From assembly GCF_951229915.1 (NCBI RefSeq), contig NZ_OX579588.1:1455001-1519000 (forward strand): a DNA stretch of 64,000 bases. The letters run 5' to 3'. Below the pieces are notes generated by a model, which was given only the letters and a program-made list of their open reading frames with translations, ran no database searches and was not told the DNA's origin. Numbering within the stretch: the stretch's first letter is position 1; each line of letters begins with the position of its first letter. The position numbers and the translations under genes are program-made. Below are positions 35,509 to 45,098 of this stretch, piece by piece. The DNA comes from Candidatus Ornithobacterium hominis. GTDB lineage: Bacteria; Bacteroidota; Bacteroidia; Flavobacteriales; Weeksellaceae.

Positions 35509-38500
35509 TTACCTATTCTTCTTAAAATTCTCCGCTTGTTCTAATACATTTTTGTACACATCATCTTGAGTAATTGGTGGATAACCATATTGATGCAATT
35601 TTACAATAATATCCATTTTAAGCTGTGCTTTTATATCATCGCGATCGCTCCAGTCCGGATATTTCGCTGTATTATCTACAATCTTTTTGATTTCCTTTGC
35701 CAACTCTAAAAGCTTCTCTTTATCAAACTCAAAACCGTATTGTTTGCAGATTACATCTAAAATATCGTAGAAGGCTTTTTCTTCATAATCAATACCTAAA
35801 TCTTCAAATGAAGCCATTTCCGTACGAAGTTTGATAATCAAATCTAACATTTGTTCGGCTGTGTCAGACTGAATCCCTTCATAATCCAACAAATCATTCT
35901 CACTTCTTTCGTTGTATCTATTGACAATGCCTTGCAAAAGCTCTGAGAAGTCTTGACCTTTAACTTTATTAATCTTTTTAAAATCGTTTATCGTCTGTTT
36001 CAACAAGCGTTCTAATATCTTAATCTTGGTATTGGGTAATTCTAAATTGGAGATTTTCTCTATAAACTTATCATTAAACAAATCAATCGCATTGGCTTTA
36101 TTATCATCGAGCTTAAATATTTCTTCAACTCCTTCCGAAACAATCGCTTCTTCTACCATTTTGGCTACTTTAGCATTCATTTGTTCAGTATCGGGAGCTT
36201 CACCTTTGGTTAATTTTACGACAATTGATTTCACGGCAAAATAAAAATGAATTTCATCGACTTCTTTCGGAGTAAACAATTCCGAACCACTCACTAAGTT
36301 GTAAGACGATTTCAATTTTTTGGTAACATTCACAAAAAACTTTTCTGATTCTTCTGTTTTTAAAACCAATTCTGATGCTTTATTCAAACATTGCAAACGT
36401 TCTACAGGATTACCTTGATAATACAAAGCGTTATCAAACTGATGGAAAAACTGACGTAACAAATCCATTTGATCTCTAACGATGATTTCAGCTTGATTTA
36501 AGTCTTCAAAATCATCATCGGCAGTTTGGTTATTGAACATTCCTAATGCCTTATTTAGATTCTTTTTAATTCCTATGTAATCAACAACTAAACCGCGATC
36601 TTTACCTTCGTATTTACGATTGACACGAGAAATAGTTTGTATTAAATTATGCGTTTGTAAAGGTTTATCAATATAAATGGTATCTAAGAAGGGAACATCA
36701 AATCCTGTTAACCACATATCCACTACAATCGCAATTTTAAAGTTGGATTTGATTTGCTTGAATTGTCTATCCAATTCTTTTCGATCATCTTTATTGCCTA
36801 ATAAATTCCATAACTTTTCTTCATCATCCTTATTACGTGTCATCACCATTTTCACACGTTCAATAGGTTTGATTTCCTTACGTTCTTTATCTGATAAATC
36901 TTCTGCCAATTGCAATTCGCCCCATTCCGGGCGTAACGCCAAAATTTATTGGTACAATTTATAAGCAATGGTACGAGAAGCACAAACAAACATCACTTTT
37001 CCTGCTACGGTAGCTTTTTCTGCGATACGCTTTTCGTAATGATTAATAAAATCTTGTGCAATAGCTTTGATTCGGTCGGTATCTCCTAAAACAACTTCCA
37101 TTTTAGCGATTGCTTTTTGACTGGCTTCTACATGATATTCAGATGCTCCTTCTGCAACTGCATTTTCGTAATAATTTTCAATTTCTTGAACTTTATTGTA
37201 ATCTAGATTGACTTTAGCAGCTCTACCTTCATAGACCAAACGAACGGTAATTTCATCATTTACCGATTCAAACATCGTGTATTGATCCACTACATCTCCA
37301 AACACTTCTAAGGTTTTGTCGATAGGTGTTCCTGTAAATCCAACATAAGTTGCATTAGGTAAAGAATCGTGTAAATATTTGGCAAAACCATACGATTTTG
37401 TCACTCCTTTTTCTTCGTCAATTTTTACTTTTAAATCAAGATTCACTTGTGAGCGGTGGGCCTCATCCGATATACAAATGATATTGGTACGATCGGATAA
37501 AATTTCAGCATCTTCAGCAAATTTCTGAACAGTAGTCAGATACACACCACCACTTTCAATTCCTCTTAATCGAGATCGTAAATCGGCTCTCGATTCGATA
37601 TTGATGATATTTTCATCTCCAATGAATTTCTTGGCATTCGTAAAATCCTTTGATAATTGATCGTCTAAATCGGTACGGTCGGAAATTATAATAATCGTTG
37701 GACTTGCAAAATCGGTGGAACGCATCAACAAACGCGTTAAGTACAGCATCGTAAAACTTTTACCACAACCAGTAGCTCCAAAGTATGTTCCACCTTTACC
37801 GTCACCTATAGGTTTACGGTGAGCTTTGATGTTTTGATACAACTTATTGGCCGCATAATATTGAGGATAGCGACACAGAATTTTATCTTCTCTTTTAGAA
37901 TTGTCCGGAAACAATACAAAATGATGAATAATATCAACCAATAGTGTTTGATTCAACATTCCTTGCACCAAAGAAGTTGTAGTTTCAATTCCTGTTAAGG
38001 CTTTCTTTTCTGCTCCAGTAATTTTATTCCAACCGTAGTAAAATTCGTAAGGAGAAAATACTGTTCCGGCTTTGTTATTCACCCCATCACTAATCACACA
38101 AAACACATTGTATTTTAGTAATTCGGGAATCCCTCTTTTGTAACGTGTCGTTAATTGCTTGTACGCATCATGAATGGTAATTTCTTCTTCAATGGCTGTT
38201 TTAAATTCAAAAACCACGACAGGAATTCCATTGATGTACAAGATCAAATCAGGAATGCGCAATTCGCTTCCTTGTATCTCGAGTTGATTGACAATTTTAA
38301 ACGTGTTATTGGCTACCGAATCACAATCGATATATCGTATATGTAAATCCTTTTTTTGTGGATTGTTACGTTTAAAAATAAATCCATCCGCCAATAATTT
38401 GCAAATGTATTTATTAGACTCGTACAAATTAGAGGTCGATTGAAAAGCCAACTCATTGGTAATGCTTTCCAATTCTATTTCTTCTAAATCTTCATAACGA

Positions 38501-38646
38501 TCTTGCAAAAACGCACGCAAATCCTCTTTAATCAATACTTCTTGATTTAAACTTCTTTGCAACTGTTTTCCATCAATATAGATATAGCCTTCTGTTTCCA
38601 AAAGGCTAATAAAAGCTTGTTCTAATTGTGATTCGGTGTATTTCAT
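35509..38646 (-). pseudogene. hsdR: type I restriction enzyme subunit R, interrupted by one in-frame stop
   Basis: Two open segments in the same frame, 38646-36949 and 36945-35509, are separated only by TAA at 36946-36948 (KLYQ-stop-ILALRPEW). The N-terminal part has the PD-(D/E)xK nuclease (PDLILYINGIPVVVFEFK), Walker A GATGCGKS and DEAH box SDEAHRSQ. The second has the late helicase motif QTISRVNRKYEGKDRGLVVDYIG and the C-terminal helical region. Start is taken as ATG 38646 (MKYTESQLEQAF); another in-frame ATG at 38727 lies inside the upstream tandem repeat. The truncated product of about 566 residues should lack full translocation, so restriction is probably off. A sequencing error or readthrough remains possible. 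Confidence 0.88.
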
Positions 38647-38700
38647 AATAACTTTTACAAGTTGTGTTTTTTGATTTTGGTAATTGAAATAGTAGAACGT

Positions 38701-38830
38701 GTTACAATTTTCGACTTTTTGTAACATGAGAAAATAACGTGTTACAATTTTTTGCTTTTTGTAACATGAAAAAATAACATGTTACAATTTTTGACTTTTT
38801 GTAACATAATAAAAAACATGTTGCAATTTT
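38701..38830. repeat. 40-bp tandem repeat array upstream of hsdR with GTTACAA/TTGTAAC half-sites
   Basis: Units begin at 38701, 38741 and 38781, with a partial fourth near 38820. Each has GTTACAA, a T-rich spacer and TTGTAAC, so successive units also place TTGTAAC-N15-GTTACAA across each boundary. The array fills the gap between the Fic gene and hsdR, 55-185 bases upstream of the hsdR ATG. The same half-sites flank the DUF6088 start (40567-40597). Confidence 0.9.
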
Positions 38831-38851
38831 AAAGCAACTTAAATAAAGTGA

Positions 38852-39952
38852 TTAATCCTCATTTAATTTATGTAATTGTGTCGCTTCATTTAGAAATTTG
38901 TATAATGCTACATTAATATAAAAATTTTCTTTTCCTATTCTTTGAAGATGTAGTAAATCTAGTTCTACTAATTGCTCTAAATATCTAGAAGCTGTTTGTC
39001 TTGATACATTTAAATCAGTTACAACAAATTCAATTTTAGTATAAGGATGCTTAAATAAATTATTGATTAAGTCTTGCGAATAAATCTTAGGTAATTCTGT
39101 ACGAATTTCTTCCTTATATTCCTGCATCAATGTTTTTATTCCCTTAATAATCTGAATAGTCTGGATAGATGTTTTTTCAATAGCTTCAAGCATAAAAAGA
39201 ATCCAATTTTCCCATTCATTAGTATATCTTGTATGTTGAAGTAAACGATAATATTCTGCCTTATTTTGATTAATATATCGACTTAAATATAATATAGGAA
39301 GATGGAGTAGATTTTCCTTTACCATATACAAGATATTGATAATTCTTCCTGTCCTTCCATTGCCATCGTAAAAAGGATGAATACTTTCAAACTGATGATG
39401 AATGATAGCAAGTTTTACTAAAGGATCCAAATCGGATAATTCAGAATCATTAATAAATATTTCCAAATTATTCATGTGTTCGTTAATCTCTCGAAAACTT
39501 TGTGGAGGGGTGTATATTATTTCTTGGGTTTGATCATTTTTAAGAGATGTTCCAGGAACTTTTCTAAATCCAGTCCTAGTTTCCTCTAAAACAGAGTGAA
39601 TTTCAATTATATTATTAGAGGTTAACAAACCCGTTTTCTTCACTAATTCAAATCCAAATTTCAAGGAACTCGAGTAATTATACACCTCTTTAGCAGCCAC
39701 GCTTGTAAATTGTTTGGCTAAAGAATCACTACTAAAAAGTTCATCATGGGTAGTGATAATATTTTCTATAGCCGAACTATCTTTCGCTTCTTGTAACGAA
39801 AGCGTGTTTAATATAATCTGTTCATTAGGTATTGTTTCTGATACACCATTTAATTCCGCAAGTGCTTTATTGGCTGCAATCACCATTTTGAAAACTTTTT
39901 TAGTTTCCAAATCAATTGTTAATGGCAGTGTAGGAATAGTATAGTTATTCAT
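38852..39952 (-). CDS. Fic family protein (AMPylase type) with C-terminal winged helix
   Basis: 366 residues. An N-terminal domain carries the inhibitory motif SSAIEN (59-64), whose Glu blocks the ATP site in class II Fic enzymes. The Fic core has HPFYDGNGRTGR (192-203) with the catalytic His. The C-terminal winged helix (YTKIEFVVTDLNVSRQTASRYLEQL) is the SoFic-like layout. It would transfer AMP to a protein hydroxyl; target unknown. Its start overlaps the DUF6088 gene end by 8 bases. Fic genes are often embedded in type I restriction loci. Confidence 0.93.
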   Translation of the reverse strand: MNNYTIPTLPLTIDLETKKVFKMVIAANKALAELNGVSETIPNEQIILNTLSLQEAKDSSAIENIITTHDELFSSDSLAKQFTSVAAKEVYNYSSSLKFGFELVKKTGLLTSNNIIEIHSVLEETRTGFRKVPGTSLKNDQTQEIIYTPPQSFREINEHMNNLEIFINDSELSDLDPLVKLAIIHHQFESIHPFYDGNGRTGRIINILYMVKENLLHLPILYLSRYINQNKAEYYRLLQHTRYTNEWENWILFMLEAIEKTSIQTIQIIKGIKTLMQEYKEEIRTELPKIYSQDLINNLFKHPYTKIEFVVTDLNVSRQTASRYLEQLVELDLLHLQRIGKENFYINVALYKFLNEATQLHKLNED

Positions 39953-40547
39953 GTTTCATTAAATTTTTTATTACTTTCTGTATCCAAACCGGTGCATATT
40001 TTACTTGCTTTTGGACCACTTGAGAGTCGAGCTGCACTACAGAAGGTTTTATTTTTTCTATAAATTCTTCGGTTACTTTATGTTGTCCCACCTCTTTAAA
40101 TGCTTGCACGATTAAATGCAACAATTCATCTTTTATGGCAAAACTTTTAGGAACCGTTTTTTTAAATTGAATGCTACGGTTTCCTATTTTAATTTCTCGT
40201 TGTGAACCATCGGACAGATACACCGCTTTTAAAGGAACTTGTGTGGTAAGCCCCAACAAATACAAAGCGAATACACCCGTTGGTGCAATACGTGCTTTGT
40301 CGCGTTGTGCTATTTGCTTGGCTATTTCTTCCGTAGTAGGATAAAGGGTACCTAACAATGGATCTCTTTTGGGTTTTAGATAAATGCCTTGAGCCAAACG
40401 TTCTAATATACCTTCATTGACCAAACGAAAAAGCGTTAAACGAATATTACCTGGTGAACCATACGTATAGAAATCTTCAGCGAAAAATATTTCGCCTAAT
40501 GATGATTTTAAAATCTTTGTTTCTATTTGATTTTTAGATGATTTCAC
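39945..40547 (-). CDS. DUF6088 / AbiEi-like antitoxin-type regulator
   Basis: 200 residues. The N-terminal winged helix reads GEIFFAEDFYTYGSPGNIRLTLFRLVNEGILERLAQGIYLKPK. A central domain (RIAPTGVFALYLLGLTTQVPLKAVYLSDG) matches the AbiEi/DUF6088 family, antitoxins of type IV toxin-antitoxin systems that repress their own promoter. No AbiEii nucleotidyltransferase follows; the overlapping downstream gene is the Fic protein. A perfect 15-bp inverted repeat lies 20 bases before the start, consistent with autoregulation. The regulatory role is inferred from domain and operator. Confidence 0.8.
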   Translation of the reverse strand: MKSSKNQIETKILKSSLGEIFFAEDFYTYGSPGNIRLTLFRLVNEGILERLAQGIYLKPKRDPLLGTLYPTTEEIAKQIAQRDKARIAPTGVFALYLLGLTTQVPLKAVYLSDGSQREIKIGNRSIQFKKTVPKSFAIKDELLHLIVQAFKEVGQHKVTEEFIEKIKPSVVQLDSQVVQKQVKYAPVWIQKVIKNLMKHE

Positions 40548-40564
40548 TTTGTTTTATCTTTTTA

Positions 40565-40599
40565 TTTTGTAACAAATTTAGTGAAAATTTGTTACAAAA
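40565..40599. promoter_or_regulatory. palindromic operator of the DUF6088-Fic operon
   Basis: TTTTGTAACAAATTT and AAATTTGTTACAAAA are perfect inverted 15-mers around AGTGA. The core half-sites TTGTAAC (40567-40573) and GTTACAA (40591-40597) match those of the array before hsdR. Confidence 0.8.
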
Positions 40600-40661
40600 T
40601 TTATTTATGTATTTTTTGGATTAATAAATACTTCATTTAATTTTATTTACGTGTTTTTAAT

Positions 40662-43600
40662 TTAAACTTCTTCAGATTTACCTTTACTTTTTGTGATATC
40701 TAATGCTTTTGCTAAGGATTCAAATTCTGGATAATCTTCTCGTTTCTCATTTATTAAATTTCTAAAATTATCTTTATCAGTTTTACTTGCTTGAGCATAA
40801 AGAGTTTTAATGTATTCTGAATTTGATGCCAGAAGTTGGACAAATTCAGAATTTGAAAGAAACTCATTTTTAATTACTAATCGAAAAATATCATTTTGTT
40901 TATCTAAAAGATTATATTTTATAAAGTATGGTAATAGAATATTAGCATCTTCAACCTCTAAATCAATTTTTGCTGTCAAAATTTTATCTAATATATTTTT
41001 AAAAGTGTTTACAACAGATATTTTAGAATTATTAGAATCATATATAGATAAGATGATCCACCTTTGTTTCTCAATTGCAGTTCCAGATTTTAATGTTTCA
41101 ATTAATTTGTCTTCAAATACATCTAGTGATTCTTGGGTTAGATTCTCTAATTTAATATGTTTAAAATACTTAAAATGAACATTTGTTCCATTACCAAAAA
41201 CAGTCTCATAACTCTCCTTATCTAAACTTTTAAATTCATTATTAAAAACTTCCAAGAAATCTTTTGAAATTCTTAATTCCGGATTTTTAAGACAATCGTC
41301 AATAAATTCATCATTTAATTTATTGACATCAAATTTATCTTTATCTACTTCCCATTTATTAAATTCTTTAAGTAGAGAATAATCTTCAATATTAAGGTTA
41401 CTTTTAATTTCTGAATATTTTTCAATTAGAGAAATAATATTAGCCACCTTATGCAAATCTGACTTTTTAAACATTAACAAGATAATTTGTTTAAAAAATG
41501 GAGAAGTTTTAAAATGATTAGATGATAGGAGTAAATCTCCATAAGAGGTATAATTTAAAATAGTATTTCCAACTGCATTAGCAATATTCTCATCTTCTGT
41601 ATTAAGTATATTATTAAAATGATTTGCATAAGAGGAATTAAAGCTATTCCCATTAGCAATTCTCATCGCAATTAAATCATTTATTATAGGCAATTTTGAT
41701 GATGAATTATTTACATATAAAGTATAAATTTTATCATCTGTTACAATATTTTTTAAACTACCACTTTTTTGAGATATTTCTTTTAATCTTATTACGATTT
41801 CATTAGCAGACTCTATATTATTTTGATCAATAAAGGTGTTTAACTTAGATTTTAACAATCCTTTTAATTTAATAAAATCAAACTCTTTTGGTAAGTTCTT
41901 AGAGTTCTTAAAATTTAGTATTTCTTCAATTTTTAAAGAACTTAAATATTCATCAAGTGATTTATAATCAGTAGATAATTTGTATTTTTTGAAGTCAGCA
42001 GCACTATATTCAATTAGTTTAATGTAATTTTTTTCTGATACATTTCTTTTTATTAGGAGATTCAATATTTTTTCTTCTTCTAATTCTATTATTAAATCAT
42101 CAATTAAGTCAATATAATGCTCAATATTTGAATCATCAATTAAATTGTAGAATTTATCTAATAGGCTTTTCAAATATTTATTATCAGGGATTTTTTTAAT
42201 TAATGCAATTTGCCATTTATCAATTTGTAATTTACTTACATCACTATCTAATTGTAAAACTCTATTATAGAATAATTCCCAAACTTGATTTATATGCTGT
42301 GATGAAACTTTTACTTCTTCACTTATAGCCTCCAAAGTAATAATTGGATTTTCAAAAACCTCAATTTCCGCTATTGAAGAAACGAATATTGAATCAATAA
42401 AGTCTGATTTACAAATAGAATTAAATTGCTCAATATTGTTTTTTATTAGAGATTCTTTTAATTCTTGTCTGTAAATCAATTCTAAAGCATTTTCTACATC
42501 AATATGATATATTATTGCTGTCAATTGTTTTGCATATTCTGTATCATTGCTATAAAACGAAGTTAAACCTCCTAAAATTTCTTTAAAATCAGTAACCGCT
42601 TTTAATGGATCTTTAAGAATTTCATCTTTTTTAAGTACAAAAATTGCGATGTATCTTTCTTTGAATTTATTATCTAGTAGTTTTATTGTAAGAATTTCAT
42701 TGATAAAGGATATAATTTCTCTAGGAGTTATTCTTCTGCTTAAGAATTCGTAAACCTGTACCACTAATCTGTATTCCTCTTCATCATAATTTTTGAATGC
42801 CTTTTTCCATTGTTCTTCAAAAAACTTTTTCCAATCAGACATAATTGGTAAAGTAATTCTGAAGACTATATCAAATGTTTTATTTATATAATCATCTCCA
42901 AATTTATTATCAGAGCCATTAAGATCTTTAAATGCATTTTGTACATGTTCTCTATCAAAAGGAATTATAACTTTAATATTGGAATAATTTTTCTCTGCGA
43001 AGAAAATATGTATAGATGACCAAATACTTAAAATGTGTTTTTTTGGCAATCGATCAAAATTGTCAAATACAATTACAATGGGCTTATTTAAGTCATCATT
43101 AATCTCCTCCATCCAATTCTGAAAATCCCTAACAGATGGTTGATCCTCTGAAATTGTTTCAATTTTAGTTTCTTCTTTTTGTTTATTAGTATAGACTTGA
43201 AATGTTTCTTCAGCTGATAATTTAAAAGATTTCCAAAAGCCACTCTTTTTAAACCAATAATTTACTAAATTCCAAATGTAAATTCCTATGACTATAAAAA
43301 TAGGAAACGTAACTAAAACTAATTTCCAAAACCAACTTTCAATTTCAAAGAAGTCTTTTAGCGAATCTTTAAATACATTAACTGTGGGGATATAAACAAT
43401 AGATAATAAACTAAAAATAAAGCCCACACTTAAGTAGGGTTGATTTATTGTTGTTGTTTCTTTAGATTTCGCTAGAAGTAATTTTAGCTTTGCTTCCCAC
43501 GATTTTTTATTACCATTTTTTAATAAGCCTTTTTCATTTTTTATACACTCAGTTAATTCAACAAGTATAGCTTTTCTTTGTTCATCTTCTTGATGCCCCC

Positions 43601-43841
43601 ATACGTCGTAGACAAAAAACTTATGAGTGCTATTTAACTTCTTTTCTATTAATCTAACTAAATTACTTTTACCAGAACCCCATTCACCATCAATACCAAT
43701 GATTTTGAAATCAGGATCTTTAATAATTTTCTCAGAAATTACTGAAGCAATCTTTTCCTGTGATTTGTTTTCGAAAAGATCTTCACCTAAAGGTTGATTT
43801 TTAATAAATGAATAATTTATGTTTTCGTCAGTTTTATTCAT
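40662..43841 (-). CDS. KAP family P-loop NTPase, membrane-associated
   Basis: 1059 residues. Walker A GEWGSGKSN (about 52-60) and Walker B IVIVFDNFDRL (about 255-265) are separated by an insert with two membrane segments (about 137-155 and 171-195), the hallmark of KAP NTPases. The long C-terminal 750 residues are helical, Asn/Lys/Ile-rich and unrecognised, and could sense or bind a partner. KAP proteins include PifA, which excludes phage T7. Placed 42 bases after hsdS on the same strand, it is probably co-expressed with the methyltransferase. A role in phage defence is inferred. Confidence 0.85.
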   Translation of the reverse strand: MNKTDENINYSFIKNQPLGEDLFENKSQEKIASVISEKIIKDPDFKIIGIDGEWGSGKSNLVRLIEKKLNSTHKFFVYDVWGHQEDEQRKAILVELTECIKNEKGLLKNGNKKSWEAKLKLLLAKSKETTTINQPYLSVGFIFSLLSIVYIPTVNVFKDSLKDFFEIESWFWKLVLVTFPIFIVIGIYIWNLVNYWFKKSGFWKSFKLSAEETFQVYTNKQKEETKIETISEDQPSVRDFQNWMEEINDDLNKPIVIVFDNFDRLPKKHILSIWSSIHIFFAEKNYSNIKVIIPFDREHVQNAFKDLNGSDNKFGDDYINKTFDIVFRITLPIMSDWKKFFEEQWKKAFKNYDEEEYRLVVQVYEFLSRRITPREIISFINEILTIKLLDNKFKERYIAIFVLKKDEILKDPLKAVTDFKEILGGLTSFYSNDTEYAKQLTAIIYHIDVENALELIYRQELKESLIKNNIEQFNSICKSDFIDSIFVSSIAEIEVFENPIITLEAISEEVKVSSQHINQVWELFYNRVLQLDSDVSKLQIDKWQIALIKKIPDNKYLKSLLDKFYNLIDDSNIEHYIDLIDDLIIELEEEKILNLLIKRNVSEKNYIKLIEYSAADFKKYKLSTDYKSLDEYLSSLKIEEILNFKNSKNLPKEFDFIKLKGLLKSKLNTFIDQNNIESANEIVIRLKEISQKSGSLKNIVTDDKIYTLYVNNSSSKLPIINDLIAMRIANGNSFNSSYANHFNNILNTEDENIANAVGNTILNYTSYGDLLLSSNHFKTSPFFKQIILLMFKKSDLHKVANIISLIEKYSEIKSNLNIEDYSLLKEFNKWEVDKDKFDVNKLNDEFIDDCLKNPELRISKDFLEVFNNEFKSLDKESYETVFGNGTNVHFKYFKHIKLENLTQESLDVFEDKLIETLKSGTAIEKQRWIILSIYDSNNSKISVVNTFKNILDKILTAKIDLEVEDANILLPYFIKYNLLDKQNDIFRLVIKNEFLSNSEFVQLLASNSEYIKTLYAQASKTDKDNFRNLINEKREDYPEFESLAKALDITKSKGKSEEV

Positions 43842-43883
43842 AATTCATAGTATTTCCTTAAGTTTATAGCAGTTTAGCTTTTT

Positions 43884-45098
43884 TTATCCCTCCAACGTTG
43901 CCAAGCGACTTAACAACAACGATTGAAGTTGAGTGAGTTTTTGGTTTTCTAGAGTTTTTATAGCTTTTTCTTCAATTAAATATGAAAACTTTTCAAGATT
44001 AATAATCTCTTTATCTTGAGGTAATATCAAGTTTAGTTCCTCAATAATTCGTTTGCTTAAATTTGCTTGTGCTCCACCATTTGCAAGTGTAACAATATGA
44101 TTTTGCTGATTTAATAAAGCATAATATAAAAATGACATTTTATTCTTATCGCTACTTATCATAGCACAACAAGCTTGATTAGTAGTTACTTCCTTTTTTA
44201 AATATGCTAATTGACCAGCTGTTGCTCCATACATTGCCATTAAAACTGAATCACACGGAATTAACTTAGTAGAACTATTTTGAAATCCTTCTTTAGAAAT
44301 GTATTCTTCTGAATCAAATACTACATTATTGGATATTTCTCCAGTTTTTAACCAAGGAATATCTCTTGAACTCCAATAATCTAAATTATCTCTACTAGGA
44401 GTAGCTCCGTTTTTCATTTCATCACAAAAGTCTTTAACTTTTATAACCTCCCAACCCTCAGGAATTTCCTTTTCTAATTCTTCATTGAAAACCATTGCAC
44501 CGCCAGAAGATTTATAAGGTTTACCTTCTTCGTTCGGAAACTCAAAATCTACAAACCATTGTTTGTATAAGGTTTGAGCAGTAGTTTCTAACTTTTCGCA
44601 GATTTGTTCGTTGATTTTTATTTTGTTTGCTACCGCTTGGTATTGGGCTACAATTTCGCGTTGTTTTTCGATGGATGGAACAGGTAATTCAACATTACAC
44701 ATATCTACCCAATCAAAAGATTCTCTTGTGCTTCCATGCGAATGATAGCGTGCATAACGATCAAACTCAGGACGTGTAAACCACATCATTAAATAATCAG
44801 GAAGTAATTGATTTTTATCAATAATTTTAAAAGTTGTATATGCTTGGGAAACTAAAGCTTTATCGTAAGATTTTAATAATGCAACTCCAATTTTATCTCC
44901 TCTTCTAGATGTGTCAGGAATATAAGTAAATTCATTTCTTGATAAAATTTTATACTTACTCATATCTGTTCCAACTGTATTTGCAATAGATGGAATAAAT
45001 ACTTTTTGGACAGATACACCTAGTAATGGTAAATCAAGTAATTCTTTATTTCTATCATCAACTACTTGAATAAATTCACCCAACTTTTTATAACTCAT
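43884..45098 (-). CDS. hsdS: type I restriction enzyme specificity subunit S
   Basis: 404 residues with two target-recognition domains, each followed by a conserved helix: IEKQREIVAQYQAVANKIKINEQICEKLE in the centre and IIEELNLILPQ...LENQKLTQLQSLLLSRLATLEG at the end. It sets the bipartite DNA target for the methyltransferase and nuclease. The N-terminus SYKKLGEFIQVVDDRNKELLDLPLLGVSV resembles known S subunits. The start overlaps hsdM by 11 bases. The DNA target cannot be read from sequence. Confidence 0.93.
   Translation of the reverse strand: MSYKKLGEFIQVVDDRNKELLDLPLLGVSVQKVFIPSIANTVGTDMSKYKILSRNEFTYIPDTSRRGDKIGVALLKSYDKALVSQAYTTFKIIDKNQLLPDYLMMWFTRPEFDRYARYHSHGSTRESFDWVDMCNVELPVPSIEKQREIVAQYQAVANKIKINEQICEKLETTAQTLYKQWFVDFEFPNEEGKPYKSSGGAMVFNEELEKEIPEGWEVIKVKDFCDEMKNGATPSRDNLDYWSSRDIPWLKTGEISNNVVFDSEEYISKEGFQNSSTKLIPCDSVLMAMYGATAGQLAYLKKEVTTNQACCAMISSDKNKMSFLYYALLNQQNHIVTLANGGAQANLSKRIIEELNLILPQDKEIINLEKFSYLIEEKAIKTLENQKLTQLQSLLLSRLATLEG

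Noticed and set aside
38701..38830. Possible CRISPR array
   Set aside because: Units are contiguous with a 40-bp period and no variable spacers; each carries its own inverted half-sites and there are no cas genes.
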